Source of the DNA: Aegilops tauschii subsp. strangulata
Taxonomy: Eukaryota > Streptophyta > Magnoliopsida > Poales > Poaceae
Direction: 5' to 3'
Assembly (NCBI RefSeq): GCF_002575655.3
Contig: NC_053036.3
Span: 644,450,736-644,514,735, forward strand
DNA: 64,000 nt
Below the pieces are notes generated by a model. The model worked only from the letters and a program-made list of their open reading frames with translations. It was not told the DNA's origin and searched no databases. Shown here in pieces: positions 1 to 11,406 of this stretch (the first letter of the stretch is position 1; every line of letters starts with the position of its first letter). A program made the position numbers and the translations under genes.

Positions 1-646
1 AAAAGAGAAAATGCGTTTTTTTCCGTTTCCGAGGAGGCATGGCCGTGACTCTCGCGAAAGCACAACCGTGCCTCTCGCGGAAGCAAAACTGTGACTCTCG
101 CGAAAGGAAAAAAAACAGAAAACGTGTTTTTTTTTCTGTTTCCAAGAGGCACGGCCGTGACTCTCGCAAAAGCACAACCATGCCTCTCGCGGAAGCAAAA
201 CCATGACTCTCGCGAAAGAAAAAAAACAGAAAACACGTTTTTTTCCGTTTCCGAGAGGCACGACCGTGACTCTCGCTAAAGCACAACCGTGCCTCTCGCA
301 GAAGCAAAACCGTGACTCTCGCGAAAGGAAAAAACAGAAAACAATTTTTTTCCGTTTCCGAGAGGCACGGCCGTGACTCTCGCGAAAGGGAAAAAAAAGA
401 AAACACTTTTTTTCGCGTAAAATTTGTTTTGGTCGAAAAGCTAAGGAAGACCGGTGGAAAACCAAAACGTCGAAAAAACCCGGAAAAAGACCTTTTAAAA
501 AGCCGAAAACACGTGCGGAAAAAATAAAAAAACAAAATTCGGAGGAAGCGCCCAGAACGCGACACGTGGCAAATGGCTGAGAGCGCGCTAAGTGGCGCTG
601 ATCATTGCAAGGCTCCCGAAGGAGCGCTCGTTAACTAGTTGCTCTC
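1..646 (-). repeat. Mutator-like terminal arm with minisatellite, left element
   Basis: The stretch 1-420 is about four degenerate units of roughly 110 bp built from alternating phrases such as GTGACTCTCGCGAAAG and GTGCCTCTCGCGGAAG, separated by A-rich and T-rich runs. At about 540-646 it passes into non-repetitive sequence that ends GTTAACTAGTTGCTCTCCC. This end is the inverted match of the sequence that begins at 757, so it is read as the right terminus of an element lying to the left and running off the window. Long terminal repeats with such arrays are known for Triticeae Mutator-like elements; that assignment is from general knowledge, and no transposase is visible. Confidence 0.6.
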
Positions 647-756
647 CCCAGGCTTACTAATTAGTTTACTTTTGGAAGGTTAGTGCGCTAGCCCAGCCCA
701 GCTCACATCCAACCCCAAGCCTGTTAAATGGACGCCTAAGATACTGCTTACTGCGA

Positions 757-1812
757 GAGCAACTAATTAACAAGGTGGGAGAGCCTCGCAACGATCAACG
801 CCACTTGGCGCGCTCTCAGCCATTCGCTACGTGTCGCACTCTGGACGCTCCATTCGGATTTGGTTTTTTTATTTTTTCGCACGTGTTTTTGGCTTTTTTA
901 ACGGCTTTTTTTCCGGGTTTTTTTTTCGACATTTTGGTTTTTCACCGGTCTTCCTTAGCTTTCGAACAATTTTTTTTAATTTTTTTTGCGCAAAAAACGT
1001 GTTTTCTTTTTTTTTCTTTCTTTCGCGAGAGTCACAGTTTTGCTTCCGCGAGAGGCACGGTTGTGCTTTCGCGAGAGTCACGGCCGTGCCTCTAGAAAAC
1101 GAAAAAAAAACGCGTTTTCTGTTTTTTTGTTTCACAAGAGTCATGGTTTTGCTTTCGCGAGAGTCACGGCCGTGCCTCTCGGAAACGAAAAAAACATGAT
1201 TTCTGTTTTTTTTTCTTTCGCAAGAGTCACTATTTTGCTTCCGCGTGAGGCACGATTGTGCTTTCGCGAGAGTCACGGTCGTGCCTCTCGGAAACGGAAA
1301 AAAACGCGTTTTCTGTCTTTTTTCTTTTGCGAGAGTCACGGTTTTGCTTCCGCGAGAGGCACGGTTGTGCTTTCGCGAGAGTCACGGCCATGCCTCCTCG
1401 GAAACGAAAAAAAACCGTTTTCTTTTCTTTTTTTCTTCCGCAAGAGTCACGGTTTTGCTTTCGCGAGAGGCACAATTGTGATTCCGTGAGAGGCACGGCG
1501 TGCCTCTTTCGGAAAGGGAAAAAACCCATGCTCCCGGTTCGGTTTTTTCGTTGGTTTTTTTCATAAAAAAAGTTCGTCAAAAACTTATCAACATGGGATC
1601 TAGTTTGGAAGATCTCGACACGAGGAATCCTACGGTGAAAGCGGTTCGAGATTTGGACGCACGGTTTGAGAGATCAAAGATTTTTAAACAAATCTACGAA
1701 AAAAAGGAAAACTTCCAGGTTGTGACAAGTGGCGTGCTGCATGTACGCCACTTGTCGCAACATGGGGAGTTGAAGTGATTTTTGCAACGAGTACTTCTTA
1801 ATTAGTGATTTC
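757..1812 (+). repeat. Mutator-like terminal arm with minisatellite, right element
   Basis: It begins GAGAGCAACTAATTAACAAG and mirrors the left arm: about 105 bp of terminal sequence (757-862), then about five minisatellite units in reverse orientation (1010-1505). A further segment (1570-1790) contains an inverted pair around CAAGTGGCGTGC/GTACGCCACTTG. The far end near 1790-1812 contains CTTAATTAGT, which resembles the inverted start, so a short non-autonomous element of about 1.05 kb is possible. No coding capacity was seen. The boundary at 1812 is set by the start of the duplication that follows. Confidence 0.5.
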
Positions 1813-2410
1813 GGATCAAACCGATCAGAACTCGACTCGATTGGCAAAGATTACTTGGCCGGGTCGTAATTGGTCGGCAGAATTGGACCTGGATGCTATT
1901 ACCCATCTCGTGGATACAAATGCAAAGCCCAGCTAGCTGGATTTTTAATCCTAAAAAAGGGGAAAGCTTATCTAGCTGCCGTCAGATTTTTAGGTGTTCC
2001 CAGCGAACAACCTATTGGCCGTTGGATCAAAAACACATATCTTAAACCACCTGTGAGGGACACGCTATCTTGTCCGAGTCATTGGTTGGACTGGAAATGC
2101 TAGCAAACGACAACACTACATCCCACCCCCTCTCGGCTATCTTTCTCAGTTTCTCTTCCATAGGACGTGTGTGTGATACCGCTGTTTCCATCGAGTTTCT
2201 CGGCGAGTGGACCTCGATGGGATTCGTCATGTTGCCGGCGGAGAGGAGTGGAGGAGGTTGCCAGCGGCGGAGGCAGCGCCGCCCCGTGTACCAGCCTGCC
2301 GTGAGTTGCGCGCCGCGAGGAGCAGGTGCGTCATGGGCCCATCGTCGTCACCGCGCTGACCACGTTTGACCTCGGGCACGTGATTCAGGGGAGGATATCT
2401 CGCGGGCGGC

Positions 2411-2435
2411 GGGGGGGGGGGGGGGGGGGGGGGGG
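2411..2435 (+). repeat. Poly-G run
   Basis: Twenty-five consecutive G residues lie in the part of copy A that has no counterpart in copy C. The run length is the kind of thing that sequencing or assembly can get wrong. Confidence 0.9.
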
Positions 2436-3046
2436 CTCGGGAGGCCATCCATGGGATGGGAGGGTCGGCGGCGTTTGACACCGACGCACGCATGCCCCGT
2501 CTCCGGCCTGCCGTCGCCCGTCGGTGAGGCCCTCTTCTCCCGGTTGTCGCAATCACAATATAGTAACAGCGTTGCGTGCAGGGCGAATAATCCCCCAGTG
2601 GAGCTAATCCACGTAAGGCAGGATGGGCCAACAATAAAACTGCCTATATAAATTCGGGAATTATTCAAATCATCCGATGAGGCTGCCGGGAGCAGTCTCC
2701 TCATTTGTTCCTCCCGAGCCCCAACTCCAAAGCTGACGCCTCCCACGCTGCCCCGACCGCCATCAACGAGGCTCGCCGAAGGCAAGCATGTCGACGAGGC
2801 CATCGGCAAGCACACCAACATGGTTGCCTTGGAGGAGCACCGTCATCCATGGGTGTCGCCTTCTCGAGCTTTAGCCGCGATTGGGGCTAGACGGTGGCGG
2901 GATCCGAAGGAGGAAGACGAGGAGTGTGGCCACCAGCATGCTAGGCTGAGAGATAAGGTGGGCCAGGGTGATGTGCGAGACGTACAATGGGGGCTTGATC
3001 ACATGGCTCGCAATCGACAGACCAAAGTTTCGGCGGGCGCGCTGGC

Positions 3047-4205
3047 GTGAAACGTTTTCCAACTTTTAAGCACTGTATGCATATCCTCCACCCTTTCACC
3101 GGCGACTTTGTGGAGCTACCGCCGCTCATGTCCCTGGTAAGGGCCAACTTGGATATGTCAAATGGCAGGAGACATGTTGCTTTCAGTGGTGTCACCTCCA
3201 TGAGCGTCAGTATTGATGGAGTCGTCACCGTCATGATCAAGCTTTATAATATACCACGAGTATTCTTTGCAACTACCAAGGACCAGCAATGGAGTGTCTC
3301 GACTTGGAGCCTCCAAGGCTACTCTCATACAATATCATCCCAAAAAATTATTGGTGTTGGATTCTCCCACCACATATGGCGGCAAACAACATATTCTGCA
3401 GATCGATCCACCCTGCCTCGATCATCATGCAGTGTCATCTTATTTGTTGCCGCCAAGGTTGATTTCCACGTGTCCCAATGCGGTTATAATTGATCAAAAA
3501 GGCAATCCAAAAGGAACTCGAGTTTTTGGCGCGATTGCCGAGGAATTGAGAGAATTGAATTTTACCAAAATAGTTTCATTAGCTCCTGAAGTATTATAAA
3601 TACTAGTAGGCGAAATTGAGACCAAAGAATTAATTTAGTAGATTGTGTTTTACGTATATGTTTTAAAATCCAAAATGAAAAAAAAGAAAACATGTTGATT
3701 ATAGAAAAATTAGGAGGAACCTAGAATTAGAGTCTTAAAAATCAGAGGCCGGTTCAGTATGGAAGAATGCGTCTCGGAGATCCTACTGATTGGTCACGAC
3801 GCTAACCCACTTTTAGAGGGGCGCATGCTCGTCTACAAAGTAGCCGATCTTATCATGGGCAAGGTTGTCCCAGTAACAAGCATCGGAGGTAATACTCACT
3901 TCACTACTATTGACCATGGAATTTTCATCGAGGACGGCGATGTCTCTGTCTATGTGAGGGAGACTATTGCCCTGAGTTACAAGGCCATACCTACTGCTGT
4001 GGGCGACACCATTGTACGTCGTCGGCGTCTCAAGGATAATTCTCCTTTGTACCACGACCTCTCTAGTGGCGAAAGGTTCCTAACACTTTCCGTGGGGTGT
4101 GCTGATGGTTGCCATGATTGCACATGTGGCCTTGTTTATCATATATACAATTGTTGTCATTGTGGTGACTTGCGTACGAGCAAGTTGGTACACCAAAGTT
4201 TCTAG
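3047..4205 (+). pseudogene. F-box/DUF295 family pseudogene, copy A, lacking the F-box
   Basis: The frame matches the DUF295 (KIB1-4 beta-propeller) part of copies B and C, from the HPFTGDFVELPPL stretch to the C-terminal LVHQSF. Two lesions are visible. Near 3345 the sequence after TCATCCCAA is 2 bp shorter than in copy C and shifts the frame, so translation stops at 3493. At 3481 a 256-bp plastid fragment interrupts the gene, after which the frame resumes (3759-4205, residues MEECVSEILLIG onward). The N-terminal F-box half seen in copy B is absent and is replaced upstream by unrelated sequence, just as in copy C. F-box/DUF295 proteins normally act as substrate adaptors of SCF ubiquitin ligases; this copy cannot encode one. 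Confidence 0.85.
3481..3736 (+). other. rpl14 (fragment): Plastid DNA insertion (NUPT): 3' end of rpl14 and the rpl14-rps8 spacer
   Basis: Inserted exactly between CCCAATG and AAAATCAGAGG of the DUF295 gene; copy C reads across this point without it. The first 119 bp translate to the C-terminal end of plastid ribosomal protein L14, including [15 protein letters not shown] and the terminal SLAPEVL followed by a stop at 3597-3599. The remaining 137 bp are AT-rich spacer containing TTAGGAGGA, which fits the region upstream of rps8. The gene order rpl14-rps8 in grass plastids is established; the identity rests on protein recognition, not on a search. Only about 40 codons are present, so it has no function of its own. 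Confidence 0.85.
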
Positions 4206-5914
4206 AGAAGATTCATCTTAGACGGATGGAATGTTTAAAACAGAGATAGCTGTTATGAGATTACTTGGGTATTTTTATATATCTCCTGCGGTTTGGGCTG
4301 CAATTTCGGCATATATATGATGTGTTTTGACACCGCGTAGAAGCAGATGATTCCTAATCTTTAACATGTTATGCATGTCTCTGCCTGTGTTACCGCTGCC
4401 TCATAGAATTATTTATTTTAGCAATATGTGTATATGTTGTAACAGATCCGCTACTTTTCTTTCATGTTAAAATAGTAGCAAACACGTATGATATATCTTA
4501 TACCCCTAGACCAATTATACACACAACCAAATGAAGCATCTAGTTAGTTCTCTTCTAGGCATGAAGGTTAATAATTAGAAAAGAAACCCGTCGTTAATTA
4601 TTTTAAAAATGCAAGGTCAATGACTCAAATTTGTCATGAACCATACACTAAAATTACCATGGTGAATTACTTAAATTTGCAAATATACATGCACTAAAAT
4701 TTGCCATGGTTCATACCAAATATAATTTCCTTGGTCAAATACTAAAATTTCATGGTCAAACTACTAAAATTTCCATGATCTATAAACTAAAGTCGCCATG
4801 ATTTTTAAACTAAATTTTCCATGATGAATTACTAAAAATTGCCATGATCCATGAATTAATTTCACCGTGGTTAATTACTAAATATTTCCACGATCCATTC
4901 ATAAAATTTGCTGTGAAAATTAGTTGATATAAAATGGCAGCTTTAAAATCTAGAAGAAGAAAAATAGATGAAACATATCAAGGCAAATTTAGTGTAAACA
5001 CTATGACAATTTCAATGTAAATATCATGGCAACTTTTGGCACAAAAAAATCGTCGAAACATAGCAATATGAGATTTAGTTTTGAATATCTCGTCGAGGCA
5101 GATTTAACGATGAAAATAGATTTGTAATCAAATTTATTGTTTGGGACATAATACATTTTGAAGTCTAAAAAACAAAAAAAAAATCTGCTGATGTTATCCA
5201 TTTGATGTGGCAAAATGGATGATAATAAGGGCGTTAGGACCATGTTGCTTCGTACCACATATGGGCCACTTATCATTTGGGTTTAATAAAGATCCACACG
5301 TTTCATATTGCTCATATCATACTCAAGTTTCCAAGCACAAGAAAGATAAGTGGTTGTGAGACGAATCAACCCAAATTTTGGCACCAAGATAATAGTTGAA
5401 GTATTACTCAAAAAATATCTATGAAATTTGAAGAACAATTTGTATAATTATTAATCTTAGTATTTCCATGATAGAAATCTAGATATATTTTCATACAAAG
5501 GTTTAAATACAGTTTTTTACTACCCATAAGGCAAATTATTTTAATTTTGACCATTTTATGGATAAGATATTAGTCACAACTTGTTAGTGGGTGCACTAGT
5601 TACTACCCGGCTATGAAATACAACCATCTAGAAAGCATGTATTTAAACGTTTCTAAGTTTAAGTAGGTAAAATTCTTTGGATATGGATCCAATTGATTAA
5701 CTTTTGAATAAAGTTTGCCCCCGTATAAAAGGTTGTCATAAATGCCATTGTAAATGCCTACTTGGATAAGCATCCTATTAATGTTTGCCTCTTATAACAA
5801 TGTCTATTTAAGCACAACTACCTCAATTGTTTTGGATCCACTCACTTCACCAATTCACCAAAGTCCCACATAACTATCTCAAGATCAAGAACCCCACTAG
5901 ACAATCCAATAGCC
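4206..5914. repeat. AT-rich intergenic spacer with degenerate CCATG repeat, copy A
   Basis: No gene was seen. From about 4620 to 4925 a degenerate phrase of about 20 bp (CTAAAATTTGCCATGGTTCA and variants) recurs a dozen or more times. The same block stands at about 10105-10400 in copy C, so it predates the duplication. A TATA-like TATTTAAG at 5805-5812 precedes the cystatin start by about 100 bp. Confidence 0.7.
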
Positions 5915-6301
5915 ATGAGGACATCTAGCTTCCTCATCATCATCGTTGTTGCGTTCCTCTATGCCATCGGCTCACCCGCCATAGGCTGTGGGGAACGGAT
6001 GGGCAACCAATTGTGGAACACGGCAATAGAGAATGGATGGTAACCAATCGGAAACATCAACGACCAACACATCCAGGAGCTCGGCCGTTGGGCGGTGTTG
6101 GAGTTCGGCAAGCATGTGAACTGCGTGCTCAAGTTCAACAAGGTGGTAAGTGGCAGGCAACAACTTGTTTCTGGAATGAACTACGAACTCATCATCGAGG
6201 CATCAGACATTGGCGGGAAAGAAGACAAGTACAAGGCAGAGGTGTACGAGCAGACGTGGACTCACAAACGCCAGCTCCTCTCTTTCGCCAAGGTGAAATA
6301 G
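5915..6301 (+). pseudogene. Phytocystatin pseudogene, copy A
   Basis: This is the counterpart of the intact cystatin at 11407-11793, with the same start, signal peptide and stop position (129 codons including the stop). Codon 43, AAA (Lys) in copy C, is TAA here (6041-6043), so only the signal peptide and about 17 residues of the mature part could be made. The rest of the frame is otherwise open and keeps the LGRWAVLEFGKHVN and QLVSG motifs, so the nonsense change is recent or is the only lesion. Translation from a downstream ATG would lack both the signal peptide and the first inhibitory segment. Confidence 0.9.
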
Positions 6302-6646
6302 GCGGGTAGCAATAACTTCGGTAGTAATAATTGTGATGTTGCAGATTTGTTAACTGTTTTTTTATCGACTAATAATTTATCCTCTTGCGTTGCCATGCTT
6401 GTAACATATCAAATAGCATACATCTACAACTTCACAATGATAAGAGCAGAAAATGGAACAACTAAATATAACTTGCAATTGCAGAGATCTATAACTGCAA
6501 TACAATGCAATACCAAAGAGTCATGAAATAAAAACACGGTATTAGCACTAGATCGATCATTCTACTATAAGCAGTGGGATGGTTTCCAGGACACCATTCA
6601 ATTTTTCCAAGGATAAGTACATCTCTATGACACACGAGTATCTGCT

Positions 6647-7949
6647 CTAGAAACTTAGGTGTACCAACGTGCTCGCACGGAAGTCACCACAATGACAACA
6701 ATCGTAGATATGATAAACAAGGCCACGGGTGCAATCATGGTAACCATAAGCACACCCCATGGCCGGTCCTTTGGACAATTCGCCGCTAGAGAGGTCGTAG
6801 TACAAAGGGGAATTATCCTTGAGACGCCGACGGCGTACAATGGTGTCGCCCATAGCAGTAGGTATGGCCTTGTAACTCACATCAATAGTCCCCCTCACAT
6901 AAACAGAGATATCATCATCGTCGATGCTAATTCCATGGTCAATTGTAGTGAAGAGAGTATTACCTCCGATGCTTGTTATCGGGATAACCTTGCCCATGAT
7001 AAGATCGGCTACTTTGTAGACGACCAAGCGGCCCTTGAAAAATGGGTTAGCATCATGACCAATCACTAGGATATCCGAGACACAATCTTCCATGTAGAAC
7101 ATGGTAGAAATTTTGTCAGTGGGACACGTGGCAATCAACCTTGGTGGCAACAAATAAGATGACATGGCGTGATGATCAAGGCGGGGTGGATCGATCTGGA
7201 GAATATGTTGTTCACGGCGATATGTGGTTGGACGATATTGTCTCGGAGTACCATCCGATATTCCAAGTCGAGACACTCCACTGCCGGTCCTTAGTAGTAG
7301 CAAAGAATACACGTGATATATTGTAAAGCTTGATCATGACTGCGACGACTCAATCAACAGTGACGCTAATGGATGTGACACTACGGAAATCAACCCGTCG
7401 TGTGCCATCGGACATATCCAAGTTGGCTCTTACAAGGGACATGAGCGGTGGTAGCTCCGCAAAGTCGCCCGTGAAAGGGTGGAGGAGCCGGATCGCGGGG
7501 GTGTGTTGGCTTTTCCGTTGCAAGAGGAGGAGGCCATCGGTCGAGTCAAGGACATAGCTATCGCTTAAGAAGGGGAGCAAGACACGGACGAAAACTCCTG
7601 TGGAGAGATTGAAGAAACGTTTCTTGCCGTCAGCAGGGTGCAGGCCGTGACGCTTGGGTAACAAGAACCAGCTCTTGGGGTGGAAGCGTGGGTCGACGAT
7701 GCCGTGCCCCCGCGGCGCGACGGTGCTGGACCGCTAGTGGGCGCACACCGCACGAAATCGGACATAGTCCAGTATATCTCCAGCCAGCACCTGCCAGCCG
7801 AGTTGACGAACCAAATCTGCATGCAGAGACGACCATGGAGAGACGTCGTCTTCGGAGCTGGCGGCGGAGGCAGCAGCATCAGCGATGGCTGATGCGCCGT
7901 CGTGGTTGGCCCATGATGATGACATCGGTGGATCGATCGCAGACGGCAT
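6647..7949 (-). pseudogene. F-box/DUF295 family pseudogene, copy B, with F-box
   Basis: Read on the minus strand from the ATG at 7949. An F-box-like segment (WSSLHADLVRQLGWQVL, then the RFRAVCAH motif) lies at residues 39-71, followed by a DUF295 domain with ELPPLMSLVRANLDMS and the C-terminal DILVIGHDANP segment. Three lesions are visible. A TAG at 7734-7736 stands where the F-box tryptophan after CAH is expected. A TGA at 7350-7352 replaces the Gly codon of copy C. Near 7215-7235 a deletion relative to copy C changes the frame. The last 221 codons (6647-7312) are open. It lies in inverted orientation between copies A and C and keeps the 5' half that both have lost, so it is closest to the ancestral structure. 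Confidence 0.85.
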
Positions 7950-8791
7950 ATCTTCTCTCTTCTCTCGAAAAGTAGAAGATCAATCTGGTCTTTCTACCCT
8001 AGCTCTGCGTACCGAGGGGTAGTTTTTTTAGAAGAACGTACCGAGGGATAGCTGAGACGCAGACTGCGTACGACTCCGCCACGAGGAGATCAAACCGATC
8101 GGAACTCGAGTCGATCGGCAAAGATTACTGGGTCGGGTCATAATTTCTCGGCAGAATTGGACCTTGGATCATGTCGTACCTTGCTATTACGCGGCCCAGT
8201 AAGGGAGGGTCGGCGGCGTTCGACACCGGCGCACGCGTGCCCCGTCTCCGGCCTGCCATCGCCCGTCGGCGAGGCCCTCTTCTCCTGGTTGTCGCAATCA
8301 CAATAAAGTAACAGCGTAGCGTGCATGGCGAATAATCCCCCAGTGGAGCTAATCCACATAAGGCAGGATGGGCCAACAATAAAACTGCCTATATAAATTC
8401 GGGAATTATTCAAATCATCCGACGAGGCTGCCGGGAGCAGTCTCCTCATTTGTTCCTCCCGAGCCCCCACTCCCAAGCCGACGCCTCCCACGCTGCCCCG
8501 ACCGCCATCAACGAGGCTCGCCGAAGGCAAGCATGTCGACGAGGCCATCGGCAAGCACACCAACATGGTTGCCTTGGAGGAGCACCGTCATCCATGGGTG
8601 TCGCCTTCTCGAGCTTTAGCCGCGATTGGGGCTAGACGGCGGCGGGATCCGAAGGAGGAAGACGAGGAGTGTGGCCATCAGCGCGCTAGGCTGAGAGATA
8701 AGGTGGGCCAGGGTGATGTGCGAGACGTACAATGGGGGCTTGATCACATGGCTCGCAACCGACAGACCAAAGTTTCGGCGGGCGCGCTGGC

Positions 8792-9697
8792 GTGAAACGT
8801 TTTCCAACTTTTAAGCAATGTATGCATATCCTCCACCCTTTCACCGGCGACTTTGTGGAGCTACCGCCGCTCATGTCCCTGGTAAGGGCCAACTTGGATA
8901 TGTCAAATGGCAGGAGACATGTTGCTTTCAGTGGTGTCACCTCCATGAGCGTGAGTATTGATGGAGTCGTCACCGTCATGATCAAGCTTTATAATATACC
9001 ACGAGTATTCTTTGCTACTACCAAGGACCAGCAATGGAGTGTCTCGACTTGGAGCCTCCAAGGCTACTCTCATACAATATCATCCCAAGGAAACTTATTT
9101 GTGTTGGATTCTCCCACCACATATGGCGGCAAACAACATATTCTGCAGATCGATCCACCCCGCCTCGATCATCACACAATGTCATCTTATTTGTTGCCGC
9201 CAAGGTTGATTGCCACGTGTCCCAATGACAAAATCAGAGGCCGGTTCAGCATGGAAGAATGCGTCTCGGAGATCCTACTGATTGGTCACGACGCTAACCC
9301 ACTTTTAGAGGGGCGCATGCTCGTCTACAAAGTAGCCGATCTTATCATGGGCAAGGTTGTCCCAGTAACAAGCATCGGAGGTAATACTCTCTTCACTACT
9401 ATTGACCATGGAATTTGCATCGAGGACGATGATGTCTCTGTCTATGTGAGGGAGACTATTGCCGTGAGTTACAAGGCCATACCTACTGCTGTGGGCGACA
9501 CCATTGTACGTCGTCGGCGTCTCAAGGATAAATCTCCTTTGTACTACGACCTCTCTAGTGGCGAAAGGTTCCTAACACTTTCCGTGGGGTGTGCTGATGG
9601 TTGCCATGATTGCACATGTGGCCTTGTTTATCATATATACGATTGTTGTCATTGTGGTGACTTGCGTACGAGCAAGTTGGTACACCTAAGTTTCTAG
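8792..9697 (+). CDS. DUF295 (KIB1-4 beta-propeller) domain protein without F-box
   Basis: A 301-residue open frame. The DUF295 signature is seen in the C-terminal half: SEILLIGHDANPLLEGRML, then a strand of the type VPVTSIGGNTLFTTIDHG, as in the family's 'W..V.SLG..ALF' block. Compared with copy B, the F-box and the start of the DUF295 domain are missing: homology starts at AAACGTTTT near 8797, a middle piece is deleted, and the sequence 5' of this is unrelated. Without an F-box it could not join an SCF complex in the usual way. It could be a truncated product, a dominant competitor or a non-coding relic that happens to be open; the sequence cannot decide. The C-terminus is Cys/His-rich (CCHCGD), shared by all three copies. 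Confidence 0.55.
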   Translation: MKRFPTFKQCMHILHPFTGDFVELPPLMSLVRANLDMSNGRRHVAFSGVTSMSVSIDGVVTVMIKLYNIPRVFFATTKDQQWSVSTWSLQGYSHTISSQGNLFVLDSPTTYGGKQHILQIDPPRLDHHTMSSYLLPPRLIATCPNDKIRGRFSMEECVSEILLIGHDANPLLEGRMLVYKVADLIMGKVVPVTSIGGNTLFTTIDHGICIEDDDVSVYVRETIAVSYKAIPTAVGDTIVRRRRLKDKSPLYYDLSSGERFLTLSVGCADGCHDCTCGLVYHIYDCCHCGDLRTSKLVHLSF

Positions 9698-11406
9698 AGA
9701 AGATTCATCTTAGACGGATGGAATGTTTAAAACAGAGATAGCTGTTATGAGATTACTTGGGTATTTTTATATATCTCCTTCGGTTCGGGCTGCAATTTCG
9801 GCATATATATGATGTGTTTTGACACCGCGTAGAAGCGGATGATTCCTAATCTTTAACATGTTATGCATGTCTCTGTGTGTGTTACCGCTGCCTCATAGAA
9901 TTATTTATTTTAGCAATATGTGTATATGTTGTAACAGATCCGCTACTTTTCTTTCATGTTAAAATAGTAGCAAACACGTATGATATATCTTATATCCCTA
10001 GACCAATTATACACACAACCAAATGAAGCATCTAGTTAGTTCTCTTCTAGGCATGAAGGTTAATAATTAGAAAAGAAACCTGTTGTTAATTATTTTAAAA
10101 ATGCAAGGTCAATCACTAAAATTTGTCATGAACCATACACTAAAATTACCACGGTGAATTACTTAAATTTGCAAAGATACATGCACTAAAATTTGCCATG
10201 GTTCATACCAAAAAAAATTTCCTTGGTCAAATACTAAAATTTCATGGTCAAACTACTAAAATTTCCATGATCTATAAACTAAAGTTGCCATGATTTGTAA
10301 ACTAAATTTTCCAAGATGAATTACTAAAAATTGCCATGATCCATGCATTAATTTCACCGTGGTTAATTACTAAAAATTTCCATGATCCATTCATAAAATT
10401 TTATGTGAAAATTAGTTGATATAAAATGGCAGCTTCAAAATCTAGAAGAAGAAAAATAGATGAAACATATCATGGCAACTTTAGTGTAAACACTATGACA
10501 ATTTCAATGTAAATATCATGGCAACTTTTGGCACAAAAAAAATTGTCGAAACATAGCAATATGGGATATAGTTTTGAATATCTCGTCGAGGCAGATTTAA
10601 CGATGAAAATAGATTTGTTATCAAATTTATTATTTGGGAGATAATACATTTTGATGTCTAAAAACAAAAACAAATTCTGCTGATGTTATCCATTTGATGT
10701 GGCAAAATGGATGAGAATAGGGGCGTTAGGACCATGTTGCTTCGTACCACATATGGGCCACTTATCATTTGGGTTTAATAAAGATCCACACGTTTCATAT
10801 TGCTCATATCATACTCAAGTTTCCAAGCACAAGAAAGATAAGTGGTTGTGTGACGAATCAACCCAAATTTTGGCACCAAGATAATAGTTGAAGTATTACT
10901 CAAAAAATATCTATGAAATTTTAAGAACAATTTGTATAATTATTACTATTAGTATTTCCATGATAGAAATCTAGATATATTTTCATACAAAGGTTTAAAT
11001 ACAGTTTTTTACTACCCATAAGGCAAATTATTTTAATTTTGACCATTTTATGGATAAGATATTACTCACAACTTGTTAGTGGGTCCACTAGTTACTACCC
11101 GACTATGAAATACAACCATCTAGAAAGCATGTATTTAAACGTTTCTAAGTTTAAGTAGGTCAAATTCTTTGGATATGGATCCAATTGATTAAATTTTAAA
11201 TAAAGTTTGGCCCCTAATAAAAGGTTGTCATAAATGCCATTGTAAATGCCTACTTGGATAAGCATCCTATTAATGGCTGCCCCTTATAACAATGTCTATT
11301 TAAGCACACCTATCTCACTTGTTTTGGATCGACTCACATCACCAACACACCAAAGTCCCACATAACTATCTCAAGATATAGAACCCCATTAGACAATCCA
11401 ATAGCC
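9698..11406. repeat. AT-rich intergenic spacer with degenerate CCATG repeat, copy C
   Basis: Counterpart of 4206-5914, with the same degenerate repeat at about 10105-10400. No gene was seen. It ends in the cystatin promoter region. Confidence 0.7.
11297..11304 (+). promoter_or_regulatory. Probable TATA box of the cystatin gene
   Basis: TATTTAAG about 103 bp before the ATG at 11407, in a leader rich in CA and CT. The same motif is kept in copy A at 5805-5812. Confidence 0.5.

Larger units (their letters stand above)
1813..6632 (+). repeat. Segmental duplication, copy A
   Basis: From GATCAAACCGATCAGAACTC this block matches 8091-12122 base by base over most of its length: 5' non-coding part, DUF295 gene, AT-rich spacer, cystatin gene and its 3' flank up to TACATCTCTATGACA. 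Copy A alone carries about 570 bp at 1888-2457, including a run of 25 G, and the plastid insertion at 3481-3736. Both of its genes are broken, whereas the counterparts in copy C are open. The two copies are separated by an inverted relative of the first gene. Confidence 0.9.

Noticed and set aside
775..1566. Overlapping open frames on both strands rich in Phe, Lys, Arg and Ser
   Set aside because: They are translations of the minisatellite units in several frames, with no start context or domain.
2227..2821. Minus-strand frames with poly-Pro near 2410 and the matching plus-strand frames at 2705-3050 and 8450-8795
   Set aside because: The proline run is the poly-G tract. The plus and minus frames overlap each other and show no domain; the copy C versions differ mainly by the loss of the tract.
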